From assembly GCA_958295665.1 (NCBI GenBank), contig OY282559.1, forward strand, positions 263,662,057 to 263,726,056: a DNA stretch of 64,000 nucleotides, in the 5' to 3' direction. Position 1 is the first letter of the stretch; each line of letters starts with the position of its first letter. The DNA comes from Tipula vernalis. Lineage: Eukaryota; Arthropoda; Insecta; Diptera; Tipulidae. The notes beneath the pieces are model-generated. The model did no database searches and had not been told where the DNA came from. It saw only the letters and a list, made by a program, of their open reading frames with translations. Shown here piece by piece: positions 11,225-22,082 of this stretch. The position numbers were made by a program, and so were the translations under genes.

Positions 11225-13218
11225 ATGAAAACTGCATTCTCAACTAACATTTATTCTTGACTTGAGCTTTTGACAATACTGGATACGACTCAATTGCTAG
11301 GGCAATCAAGCGTAGAGGTATTGACGATCCGACTAACCACTGGATTAGATCCATGTTGGTTAGTAGGAAGATTACATCTAAATTAGGTAATGAGTCGGTC
11401 ACGATTACGGCAGCAAGAGGGTGTCCGCAGGGCGGTGTCCTGTCCCCTTTGCTGTGGTCACTCGTGATCGACGAGTTGCTTGATAATTTACATCTACTTG
11501 GGTATGATGCCATTGGTTATGCGGACGATTTGGTTATCATAGTCTCTGGAGGGCATGAACGTACGATGTCCGCCAGCATGCAACAGGCTTTGCTTGTTAT
11601 TTCGAATTGGTGCACTGGGGAGGGCCTTTCGATTAACCCTAGCAAAACAGTCCTGGTGCCCTTCACCAAAAGACGTAATTTGAACCTTGGTTCAATTAGT
11701 CTTAATAATATAAATATCGGATACTCCAATGAAGTCAAATATCTGGGTGTTGTCCTAGATAAGAAACTAACTTGGAACTCTCATATTACTTCAACTACCG
11801 AACGCGCGGCCAGGGCCATGTGGGCCTGCCGGCGTATGTTCGGCAGGACCTGGGGCCTGAACTCAAAAATGATTTACTGGATGTACATCATGATAGTGAG
11901 GCCAATTGTAACATATGGGGCAATAGTTTGGTGGCCTAAGGTACAGCAAAAAGTTATTATGAACAAGCTGACCTCATTACAGAGACTAGCATGTCTCGGA
12001 ATTACAGGTGCTATGCGCACCTGCCCTACGGCGGCAATGGAAGCTCTCATCGGGCTCACTCCACTTCATATCCACGTCAAAAAATCAGCTGCTACCTGTG
12101 CAGCTAGATTGAAGCTCGCGAATCAATACAGTCATGATGACCATATGGGTCACCTGGACATTTTGAATGAACTTCCAGACCTGAATATGTTCTTGAGTGT
12201 CCCGGACGTTATGCCGAAAGAACTCTGCTTTGGCAGGAATTTCGTGGTAACAATCCCCGATAGAACAGACTGGGATACTGGGTTACCGCAGATGGAACCT
12301 AACAGCCTAGTCTGGTACACTGATGGATCAAAAATGGATAGTGGAGTCGGCATTGGTGTCTTTGGACCCAATCACAAAATATCGAAATCACTGGGTACTT
12401 ACCCCAGTGTTTTTCTAGCCGAAATTCACGCCATCGAAATCTGCGCCTCTATTATTATGACCAAAGGTCTTAAAGGCGCATCCATCCACATTTTGTCTGA
12501 CAGCCAAGCAGCACTGAAAGCATTGGCTTCTAACTGCTTGGTTTCCAAGTCGGTTCAAAGTTGTTATAAACTGCTACAATCTCTCTCTTGTCAAAACAAA
12601 GTAAGGTTGTGGTGGGTGCCTGGTCACATGGGCATCACTGGTAATGAGATAGCCGACGAACTTGCACGGGCAGGCTCGTCGACTACACTCATTGGCCCTG
12701 AGCCTTTTTGTGGTATCCCGTGGGCTTCTGCAACATACACAATCAGTAAATGGGAAAAAATACAGTGCTTGACTTATTGGAACTGTATTCCCGGCCTTAG
12801 ACAAGCCAAATCTTTGATCAGGCCATTTCACCACAAAAATTTGGCGATCAATTTCAGCAAAGGAAATATTAGGAAACTTGTGAGTTTTCTCTCAGGTCAC
12901 TGTAACCTGAGATATCATTTGAACAAAATGAACCTGTCCACGGAGACGGAGTGCCGACTCTGTTTGGAAGAGACAGAAACCGCAGAACACATACTATGTG
13001 AGTGTGTTGCTCTGTGCACACGGAGGTGGATTCATTTTGAAGAGAGGTATCTGACCCCGGAGAAATGTAAATTGGCCTCTATAAACAGCATTCTCGCCTT
13101 TATTAGAGAGGTGGAGAAGCTCCTGGAGTAACAGTACCCAATAGCACAAAAGATCTTTTAGGTCGTAGTGCTAGCCGCTTTTGGGCAGGGACGAAAAAAA
13201 AAAAAAAAAAAAAAAAAA
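11225..13218 (+). mobile_element. 5'-truncated LOA-type LINE with poly(A) tail (copy 1)
   Basis: This is a non-LTR retrotransposon cut off inside the RT palm. Homology seems to start near 11225, with a frameshifted FILDL just before AFDN (RT motif A). An open frame then runs to 13131, followed by a short 3' UTR and 25 A residues (13194-13218). RT, RNase H and a C-terminal zinc knuckle are present in order. The domain set and the CPQGGVLSPLLW motif suggest the LOA/Bilbo group. 5' truncation with an A tail is typical of target-primed insertion. Confidence 0.85.
11266..13131 (+). pseudogene. LOA-type LINE ORF2 fragment: RT C-terminal part, RNase H, zinc knuckle
   Basis: This is one long open frame of about 620 codons; the first ATG in it gives 592 residues. 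Numbered from that ATG at 11353: CPQGGVLSPLLW (RT motif B) at about 24-35, the catalytic YADD at 56-59, and the RT thumb (YLGVVLDKKLTW). The RNase H domain has its acidic residues at D324 (TDGS), E357 (LAEIHAIE), D383 (LSDSQ) and D435 (EIADELAR), with H425. A zinc knuckle, C534-x2-C537-x8-H546-x2-C549, lies near the end. The frame has no stops, so the copy is young. It lacks the endonuclease and the first RT motifs and cannot be autonomous. The ATG is probably not a biological start. Confidence 0.85.
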
Positions 13219-16041
13219 CATTTATTAGTTTGCTGGGTCAGATTTCTGGGCAATTCTGAAAATCGTTATCATTATTAATTTAAATTTCACTTATAACTTA
13301 AAAAACTCTAGCTCAGAGACGACCTAACATAATAAATATAATTAGTATCAGTTACTTATTCAAATGACTTCCTTCATACTGGTCACGGTCGCAACTTAAA
13401 ACTACAGTTTAGCTCAAACTACTGTTATAAATTAAGCATTTTCGCGAACACGCCCCTAGATTATAGAAGTTGGATCTGTGACAGGACGCGGTCCTGCAAT
13501 GAATTACAATTAATGCCACTAGTAACCGAAATCAAAATTATAAGACGATAATTAGTCCCTAAAATATGAAGTCCGAACTGTTAAAATTTTTAAAATCTGA
13601 AGCAATCTTTAGATTAACAGTCTCCAAATTCAACATTTTTAAGCCAAAGAAGGCGCAACAAAAATAACAAAATAGAAAACCTATTGAAAAATGTTAACAT
13701 TTATGTTCAATAATATCACCGAAAATTGAAGCATATGAAGTTATCCCAGTTTTTACTTTGGAGGCTTTGACTTTGGAGTCAGGCAGAAGTGTTTTGTTTT
13801 AATTTTCTTGAAAAACTTCAATATTTGTCGTAACCAAATTAAAATAAGCAAAGTTATGTTCTAAAGTACGAGTATCTCAATAATAAGGATGCCTTCAGGA
13901 ATGTGTAAAATAGCCATATTTTCAGGAAATCTGGTCGATAATTAACTCGCCGCCATTTACAAGTTTAGAGTGATAGAAGAGAAACCACAATATTGCTTGA
14001 AGAAATGGTATCGCTTCTTGCTGCGGCTGTGGTATATATGCAGAAATTTGAGGTTTATTCATTTTTGTGCAATGACACCTATTGTAAATGAGCTCCTGCT
14101 CAAAATAGCGTGTTTCAAAATTTGAATTAATAAATAAATAAATAAATAAAAAAATTAAGTTTTTAATCTGAGAAAAAATTAAAATGTTCATCAGGTAACA
14201 ATATCTCATCCCGTCCCAGTTTTTTAAGTACATATTAAGAAGTTTAATTACATATATTATATTTCTGTTTATAATAATTCTTTATTTTCTAATTAGACCA
14301 GCCGTTCAGTGTAATTTGCACAATCGGCCAGCTTCCAAGTGGTTCCATATAAATTTATCATAATTTTAAATATGTTAGAGCCTACCGTCGCCAGTTCAAA
14401 AAATTAAGAATCATTTCCGTACCTCTAAGATCCTAGAAGATAGCCTCTGAAAGATTTACAATTATCATAAATTTATATGGAACCTGGCTGGTGCTGGGAT
14501 CCTTATTAGTGTTATTTCTCACTGTTATCTAATTAGAATATAAAGCATCAATATAAACAGAATTCCATTCCGGCGCTACTTTTTTTTTTAATTTTTTCAA
14601 AGTTGTGAGTGTTCATTATAAATTATAAGTTAATAAATAGATTAAAACTTTTTAATAAACCCAATCAGATTATCTCCTCCATAGGAATTGAATTTCAAAA
14701 ATTCAAGAACTATTAACTTCAAGTTCAAATTTAAATTAAAAAATTACAATTTAAATTTAAACAATCATAGTTTTTAAATCTGAAACAATCTGTGTTTAAC
14801 AAATTATTCAAGATCCAATTCCCAATCCAACATCCCAGTAAGCTAATGACGCCGGCAGTTATTTCTATTTAATAAACCGATAATAAAAATCCAAAGCATC
14901 TTATTATCGTGCTACTATACAACTGGTTTCCTTAAAGAGGGCAACACAAAAATATAAGACCAAATTAATCAAAAACAAACTAATTATGTATTTAAATGCC
15001 CGAATTACACATGGGGGAAAAACTATTCATTTCGATACAATAATATTTTCTAGCGTTTACAATACATTATGAGTTTATTCCTAGGTAGCATAAAGATGGA
15101 AACAAAGGGGCACAAGACAGATTTCAACAATACAAAAAAATAAATCCACTTCAAATTTATAGTGTTGATCAAAACCTGTTAAAATTCTCTTTCGAAAGCC
15201 TACTTGTTTTGCCGACACCAAGACACGTATTGTTTTTTTATGACACATTTTACTCTCGTTTAGTCTCGTAGTAGGCGACTATTTATAATTTCTAAACTGT
15301 ATTCACAACCGTACATATACACGATGACGTTTCACTAATACAATCAGTGGTTGATATATTTTTACAACAATAGTAAACAAATCATTGGGCTTTCTACGGA
15401 GAGAATTTTAGCAGGTTTTGGTTTTGATATGTATTAAATTATTGCTGTATTGAAATATGTATAGTCGATGGCTTGTATAGACATTCGTGTTGATTTCGAC
15501 AGCTCAAAAAAGAACAAAATCACAGATTTCAACACAGAACCACTACCCCTAACTTTTCTTTAATTTACTATGTATGTAGATAAATTATTGCTATGTTGCT
15601 TTGGTAAACACACAGCAACCGCTACGTTACACAAAAAACCTTTTAGCAAAACACCAAAACATAAGAAATTAAATTTATTAGATTATAGATACAACCGTAT
15701 TCTATTATAGCACTTTGAAACAATGTATACCCAAACACATTTGGCATCAATAAAACTGCCGAGCAATCAAGTTCCATATACAAAGCAATACGCCGTTTAA
15801 ACCAAATAAAATAATATAAGCAATGACCAACAAGTGTTGGGCAACCGATAACGTAGACGCTTATGCCTGGAATATATTAAAAATACATTTAATTTCTTGT
15901 TACATTAATAATTTGCACACTCAAAACTTATCTTCAATATCTCATAGTTATCACTTGTTATTCATTGCAATCATACAATATATTTGACAATAATTTTTGT
16001 TTTATGAGAGACATTTATAGAAATTAATATCATTCAAATCA
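13219..16041. other. Intron sequence, no gene recognised
   Basis: AT-rich with no convincing coding region. It contains a TAAA microsatellite at about 14126-14148 and the inverted repeat listed separately. Otherwise I see nothing I can name. Confidence 0.5.
14324..14500. repeat. Inverted repeat with about 30-base arms (MITE-like hairpin)
   Basis: GGTTCCATATAAATTTAT followed by CATAATTTTAAA (about 14341-14370) is matched on the other strand by 14455-14487, with two differences. Flanking GC-richer ends (GGCCAGCTTCCAAG on the left, CTGGCTGGTGCTGG on the right) also partly pair. No target duplication was resolved. It may be a short non-autonomous DNA element or a structural hairpin. Confidence 0.55.
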
Positions 16042-16660
16042 ATTTACATCAGGGGCGAAGCAAGGGAAGCACTGATTTCCTATAATGATGTTTAAAATTT
16101 TCATATTGGCTGGAGAACGAACAAAATCGTTGTCTAAAAAAAAGAAACTATTTACCCGCTCTAAATGTAAAAAACTAATTGAAACAAAATTCCAAAAGGG
16201 AACTAAAATAACCTTTGATTATTTCTCTATGAAATATTAGACTGCATAAAATTATCTTCATTTACATTAGCTTCTATTTCTTGGTTTTCTCGATTGCTTT
16301 ACATTCTACAACCATACGATAGTTCCTTAACATAAAGATTTCAGAAAAACCTAAATGTCTGAAAACGTATATGAGTTAGTTTTTCACAACCCAGGCTACG
16401 GACCAATAGCCGGGTAAATCATTTAGCACAGTAAATTTTAATTTTAGTACAAATTTACCTCAATTGACGTACCAATTCTCTAGAAGTGAAAATGGTTTGA
16501 TGGGCACAAATTATGATTTGAAGGGTTGAAATCACTAGCTATTAGGTGCAAAGAAAAAACGTTACATATTTTTATTGCTTTTCATTCGTTTCGCGTTTTG
16601 AAACGCGAAAATTTTTGCAAAAATCAGTGAAACATTCAAAAATTATCCAACTTATTAGTA

Positions 16661-16974
16661 CAGTAAATCCCCGCTTTACGATGGGCTCGCAATACGATTA
16701 ATCGCTTTACGATGAATCGACTCTACCAAAATCTAACACACTTTACGATTAAAAATCACTTTACGAGATTAAAAACTCACTTTACGATTTACATTTTGGC
16801 TTCATTTTTGATTTATTTTTTATTTTATTTTTTTTTGTAAATATGTATGTACATACATAATACATATATTATATACATACAAATTTAATTTTTTTGTTAT
16901 TTATTACTCCTTCTCTATTTTAGCCATGATGAAGTTAATGGAACGAGTTACCATCGTAAAGGGGGGGTCCACTG
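16661..16974. mobile_element. 314-bp pogo/Tigger-like MITE with TA duplication
   Basis: The left end CAGTAAATCCCCGCTTTACG and the right end (reverse-complemented, CAGTGGACCCCCCCTTTACG) form an inverted repeat of about 24 bases with few differences. TA lies on both sides (16659-16660, 16975-16976). There is no coding capacity. The word CTTTACGAT and close variants recur about six times inside the left half. TA duplication with CAG...CTG ends suggests the pogo/Tc1-mariner side. Confidence 0.8.
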
Positions 16975-17289
16975 TATAGTATTTGAATTTACCCAATAAA
17001 CTGGTAAAAAGTATGTAAAAGAATAATTAATCTGACTATTGGTCCGTAACCCTAGAAAGAGATGTCGTATACGTGTTGTATTTATGTTGAAAGTTTTCAT
17101 TAAAAATCACTGTTGATGCCAGGTAACTTTCGATGGTCGATGTTGGTATGATCCAGAAGTTTAACCTGCGCGTTTGTTTCCAAGAAAAATAAAATATTTG
17201 ATAGTTGGCTGTTTTGAAATTCATTCAATTTTTCTGTTTTTTAACAACGCTCACTTGAGCGACTCAGATACTTTAGTGCATTCCCGCAG

Positions 17290-18760
17290 CCTTTAGGGTT
17301 TTAGTTATCATCTTTCAAAGTTATTGCCTCCCTCAATTCGTCGGTCACAGTCATCAGTTCTTCAAAATACAAGTTAGCATTAAGTGAAGTTGCGGCAGCC
17401 GGGTATGTATTTTGGTTTAGTCTGACTAGTTTCTTCATAACCCTTGTTGCTAAGAACGGGGAAGAAGCGGTACCATAAGTGACCAGATTCTGTACGTACA
17501 TTGGTTTTCCTGATCTTCATCATTCAATAAAATTTGCCTGTACCTCTTGACAATATCTGAACTCGTGAGAAAGGCATGTTCCCGAAACCGCAAAACTATT
17601 TCGAAGATGCTTGATTGTATTGTTGGTCCAAGTAGTAGTTCATCATTGAGGGAAGCGGTCGTTCCGGTTTTGGCTGGTGCATCGAATACTAATATTAACA
17701 TTGTGCTGATTCTATCTTCTTTTAAAACACCGTGATGTGGTAAAAATGCACAGTATATTGGGTAACCCTTTCTGTGCTAATTTTCATCAAATGTCCGAGT
17801 TCAATATATTCCTGCATGCACGATTTATATATCTTTTGATATTATTCGTTTTTGACAAATTTTCTCTCCCTGGCGTGCAACCTGCTAATTGGTAAATTGA
17901 GCGATGTTCATAGGGTCGGCTTGGGTTCCTCAAACGGCAACCTCATACATCACTCACTCTTTGTACATATTTGACACCTTCTTTTTGATTTATATTGGTA
18001 TACTGAGCGAGTGTCCAAGAGGAAATTAAAGCAATCCTTTGATTTCTTACTATCGTTTCTCCGCTAGTCAATCGATTTATTTGCTACCTTTTTACACTGA
18101 TACAAAAAATGATCGTAATAATCGCAAACATCACATTTTACCGAAATGATTGCAAACGATCGTAAAAGTTTTCCATTATAATTTGGACCAGTCCTTCTAA
18201 TTTCTGACTTACGGGATTCCAGAGCATCTGATCTTTTGCTTAAGAGTTTCAAAAAATCGTCAATAGTTGGAAAATCTACATCGCACGTCTTTTGGACATC
18301 GCATGACTTTATTGAGTAGCATAATAATGAGTCAAGAATCCCGTTGCTCAGTTTCCTCCCAATGCTCGCAGCTATCTAATAATTTCGTCTGAACTATTTA
18401 GTGGTTTCCGAAGTTTAGTTCAGAAACCGTAGTAAACCGTTCAGATATTGAAACTTTTGGCGAAAGTCATAGAATAACTGCCATTCGGTGTATTCTCCGC
18501 TAAATGGAAGGACATTAATTTTTATCAGTTTCACTTGTAAAGACCTTTCAGTTTTCATTGGGGTATCAAATAATGATAAATCTGTATCATTCATCCTTGC
18601 CTTTCGACTCCGTTTATTTAAACTCATATTAAATGTCTTCGAATATATGAATTCCCGAGGCTTCATCATGGCTTATAAAAAATATTTCCCGTTCCACTTC
18701 ACCAACATTTTTTTAACAATTTATTAGTATGTTTTTGACGAACAGATATACCAAAAATGT
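17290..18760 (-). pseudogene. BEL/Pao remnant (copy 2): gag pieces and reverse transcriptase
   Basis: Minus-strand frames give gag with LPFSGEYTEWQLFYDF (about 18515-18470), a knuckle-like CDVCDYYDHFLYQCK (about 18130-18090), and RT with FDAPAKTGTTASLNDELLLG and IVKRYRQILL (17690-17550), then VTYGTASSPFLATR (about 17480-17440). FDAPAKT stands where the family has FDASAKT. The catalytic YVDD region is degenerate (YFEELMT, about 17370-17350). The piece is missing most of gag, the protease and everything after the RT palm. It sits inside the hAT-like element, so it either inserted there or was carried along. Confidence 0.72.
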
Positions 18761-19885
18761 CTGAACTAGGCTGTAACTGTCGATAATATTTTGCTAATCT
18801 AGATATTTGCTCAGTAATGACGCTGTGTTCGGTCTGAAACGCCTCTAATTTTTGTTGACTGGTAGTCCTTACTTTTCTATTTTATAAGATTTAGTTATTG
18901 GAACTGAAAACAAAATGGAGGTACTAGCAGAAGTTTGCAATAATAGATTTCTACAAGGTGCAGTGATGGTAATTTCCAAGGTCAGTGTCTAATGACCTGC
19001 AATTTTACTTGCTCACTTGTGACCGCCCAAACTTGATGGATTTAACTTTATATTAGAATTAAAATCCGCCTCGAAGGAGACTCCTTCTTTCCTTACTCAT
19101 TTGGATAGTAGACAGGACATTTCCTTATAATAAAACTTTCAGTTTAGCGAAAGAAAATTCGTTGCGAAACTAAATTCGTTACACTAAAAGTTTCGTGTTC
19201 GATAAAAACAAAGTTGATTGTAATCGTTTTTTCGAGTTGGAAATATATTGTCTGTATCTGTGTATAATTTATCGAAAGTACAAAGTTGCAAAACGATTTG
19301 TGCAAAATATTTTTCACATATAGATAGTGTTTGTTTTTTGAGCATGCAGGAACTTGTTTGCGGAGGACACAATTTTTACAATGATATTTTGGATGAATTT
19401 GAAGCTTCCTTTAAATTTTTATGTTTTTTTTTATCTTTTAATGGTTATTAGTTGTATATATTTACAGAAATAAATAAAAAATATCAATGAAACTGCACAC
19501 AACAGTTTTAATCTGCGAGGGTATTTTTGAATTCGATTCGAACGTATTCGACTCAAGATTCGATGTATCCGCAGTACAAAGTTCTTCTGTAAATAAGAAA
19601 CGAACGAAATTAACAAATAGCTCCCGTAGCAACATGCTGACACTTTTAGACTGTTTAGGTATTATTTCTCCAAAGCATACTGTGTCGATTGCTACAATAT
19701 GCTCTTGAAAAACTAATACCAAAATATGTAGTCTAAAAAGGTCATAATAAATGCTCTGGTCTGCGATCCTAATTGTTTGGTTATAATTAATTAATTGTTT
19801 TTTAGCGAATGGGATCAAGCTCGGAACTACCTAATGTCAAGTGCTTCCCAACCTCCAAAAACCAGACTACGCCACTGATTTACAT

Positions 19886-20859
19886 AAATATTGTAATCTT
19901 TTTAGCTTACCTGTGCTTATGTTTATGTCTAGTAAGAGCTGATAGTCTTATTAATTAATACATTGTGTGGACAAAATTGATTGTAAAAAAATGGCAAATA
20001 GCTTCGTGCTCACGGAGTTATTTTTTGGGTAACATGTTGTGTATTCTACAATTGTTTGAATTGTATTTAATAAGTTTAATTATTTCACAAACACATACAA
20101 ACAGATGATGTATGTGATGAAACTACCTGTCTAACGGTACCTGAGCAGTACCGTTATTTGTTTTTGAACATGTCCATTTTACTATATGTTCAATTCCACT
20201 TATTTATTTATGCACAACACTACAGCAACATAGAACCACGACACAAATATATTTCTACTCTAAATACATTAAATCAACTTAATTTAGAATTGGAATTCAG
20301 AAATATTATATGTACCGAATGAAATTTGTGATTCCCAAATTTATATTATCTCATGGGTTACTGCGCAAAGGAAAAAAATAGTACCGTTATTTTGTAGAAA
20401 AACAATTGAAAAAAACGAATAAACGTCAAATTGTGCATTTTTTTATTTATTTCGAATTGGACGAATCAGAAGGAGAAAAACGTGACTTAATAATTAGATT
20501 GTGCAATGATCGTCCAGAGTATACTATTAAAAAAATTGCTAATTTTTCTGGAGTTTCCAATAATACGGAAACAAATGTAAAAAATAAATTTCATGTCAAT
20601 CTTCCTGTATCACCTAAGCCCGAACCGAGTAATGTGCTCAAAATAAAATGTTGGATCAGAAAATTGTAATGTCATTACCAAACATCCTTCGATATATGTG
20701 CGGGATTTGGCCAGAAAAACCAAAACAACCAAATCGATGGTGGAACAAGCTAGCACCAGAAATAATCTACGAACGTAGAGATAAGAAGTTAAAATCCCAA
20801 AAAGAAGTGTTGAACAATTTAATAGAGGGATAGATCGAGCAAAGGATCTTAACAAATGC
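19886..20859. other. Unassigned stretch with a possible HTH-like frame
   Basis: The plus frame at 20406-20669 contains KRDLIIRLCNDRPEYTIKKI followed by ANFSGVSNN, which vaguely resembles a Tc1/mariner N-terminal helix-turn-helix. It breaks off at once, and no DDE blocks follow. The next frame (20648-20833) is Lys/Arg-rich and unrecognised. I do not assign a gene. Confidence 0.3.
20132..20156. repeat. Perfect 9-base hairpin TAACGGTAC/GTACCGTTA
   Basis: The stem arms at 20132-20140 and 20148-20156 flank the loop CTGAGCA. GTACCGTTATTT appears again at about 20382-20393. The repeated word may mark the worn end of a DNA transposon next to the HTH-like frame at 20406. Confidence 0.45.
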
Positions 20860-21930
20860 TTGAACGAATGGAAATATTCTTGTATCGTAATGGAAGGCGA
20901 GACCTACGTCAATAAGCATTTCTCGACACTTCCAAGTCCCCAATATCACATCAGAAAGAAATATGAAGAACTGGACGAATCAATTACTACCATAGCTGTT
21001 GAAAAATTTACTGATGGAAACGGGGATCTGCCAGAGTCACTGAAGATATCATCAAGAAGCTAACGGCTTCCATTCGGGAAAAGTGAATTTTCGCCGTAAA
21101 ATGCACTGCTTCTCAGCAATGCCAAAGGATAAAATCAAACTCCCACAATATAATGAGTTCCCGTCATTCAAAGACTTATTCGGGTTGTCGGTACACTTGA
21201 ACTCAACGCTCACTGATTTCCACAAGTTTCAATATTTGAAAAGCTTTCTACGAGACGATGCAGCTAATTTGCTTAGGCATATACCAGTCACAGGCGCTAA
21301 TTATTCGGAAGCAAGAGACAAGCTCTGTGTACGATATGATAACCATAAATTGCCATCAGGCAATTTATCGCTCAACCAACCATAACGATGGAATGTGCAA
21401 CCTCTCTCCGCAAGCTATGCAACACTTCTGATGAGGTAAGGAGAGGCTTGAAGGCTCTAGGCCCTGACGCTGAGAAACGGGACCCTCGGCTCATCTATAT
21501 CATTCTGCAGAAATTGTATGAAGAGACACGCAAACAATGGGCAATTAAAAGCATATATACGGAATGTCCCAGTTTCAAAACGTTCATATCATTCATTGAA
21601 AAAATATGCTCTGCATTGGAAACCTGTGAGCCTGTTCAGCACAAACGAATGCCAGCTAAATCATCCACCGTGACATACCATACTGAAGTAACGGATGCAA
21701 CCGCAGCCACAGCTAATGCAATACTTCGATGCATTAAATGTAATGAACCACACAGACTGCACGACTGTGCGCAGTACACTGAACTAGAAATAGAACAAAG
21801 GAGAGAATTGGTTGTCCAAGTTCGGGTATGTTTCAATTACCTATTCAAAGCGCATACTTCTATTAATTGTCCATCATATGTCAACGAAAGCATCATACCT
21901 CGCTCCATTCTTCGCAAGTACCCAATGTAA
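20860..21930 (+). pseudogene. BEL/Pao gag remnant
   Basis: The frame at 21083-21385 carries the DUF1759 pattern: LPQYNEFPSFKDLFGLSVHL, FHKFQYLKSFLRDDAANLLR, NYSEARDKLCVRYDN. After a break at 21385 the next frame (21388-21930, 180 codons) gives the rest of gag with two zinc knuckles, CIKCNEPHRLHDC and CFNYLFKAHTSINC. The second has lost its usual spacing residue, since C-x2-C is replaced by CFNYLF. The upstream frame at 20860-21063 is probably the gag N-terminus. Two breaks inside gag mean no full protein is made. Confidence 0.75.
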
Positions 21931-22082
21931 ATATTGTCAAAGAAGAAGTCTGTTCGAAAAAGTCAATCCTAGACCACTCAACAGCTCTTCCTACAAACAC
22001 TGCAGTGATGGCAAGATACTCATTATTGCCAACTGCCTTGGTATAGGTTAGAGACATATTTGGAAAAAGTCACTTCTGTAGA

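Larger units (their letters stand above)
16050..19877. mobile_element. hAT-like DNA element bounded by an 8-base duplication
   Basis: The left end reads CAGGGGCGAAGC and the right end, reverse-complemented, reads CAGTGGCGTAGT (9 of 12 matching). A further GGGAAGCACT block occurs near each end. Directly outside both ends is the same 8-base word ATTTACAT (16042-16049 and 19878-19885). An 8-base duplication with CA(G)...(C)TG ends is the hAT signature. Inside are a 314-bp MITE and a BEL/Pao fragment. I found no recognisable hAT transposase in the rest (16050-16660, 18760-19877), so it was probably non-autonomous or has lost its gene. Confidence 0.65.

Noticed and set aside
19184..19818. Overlapping open frames on both strands, possible hAT transposase
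   Set aside because: No hAT catalytic or dimerisation motif could be seen, so I left the interior of the element unassigned.
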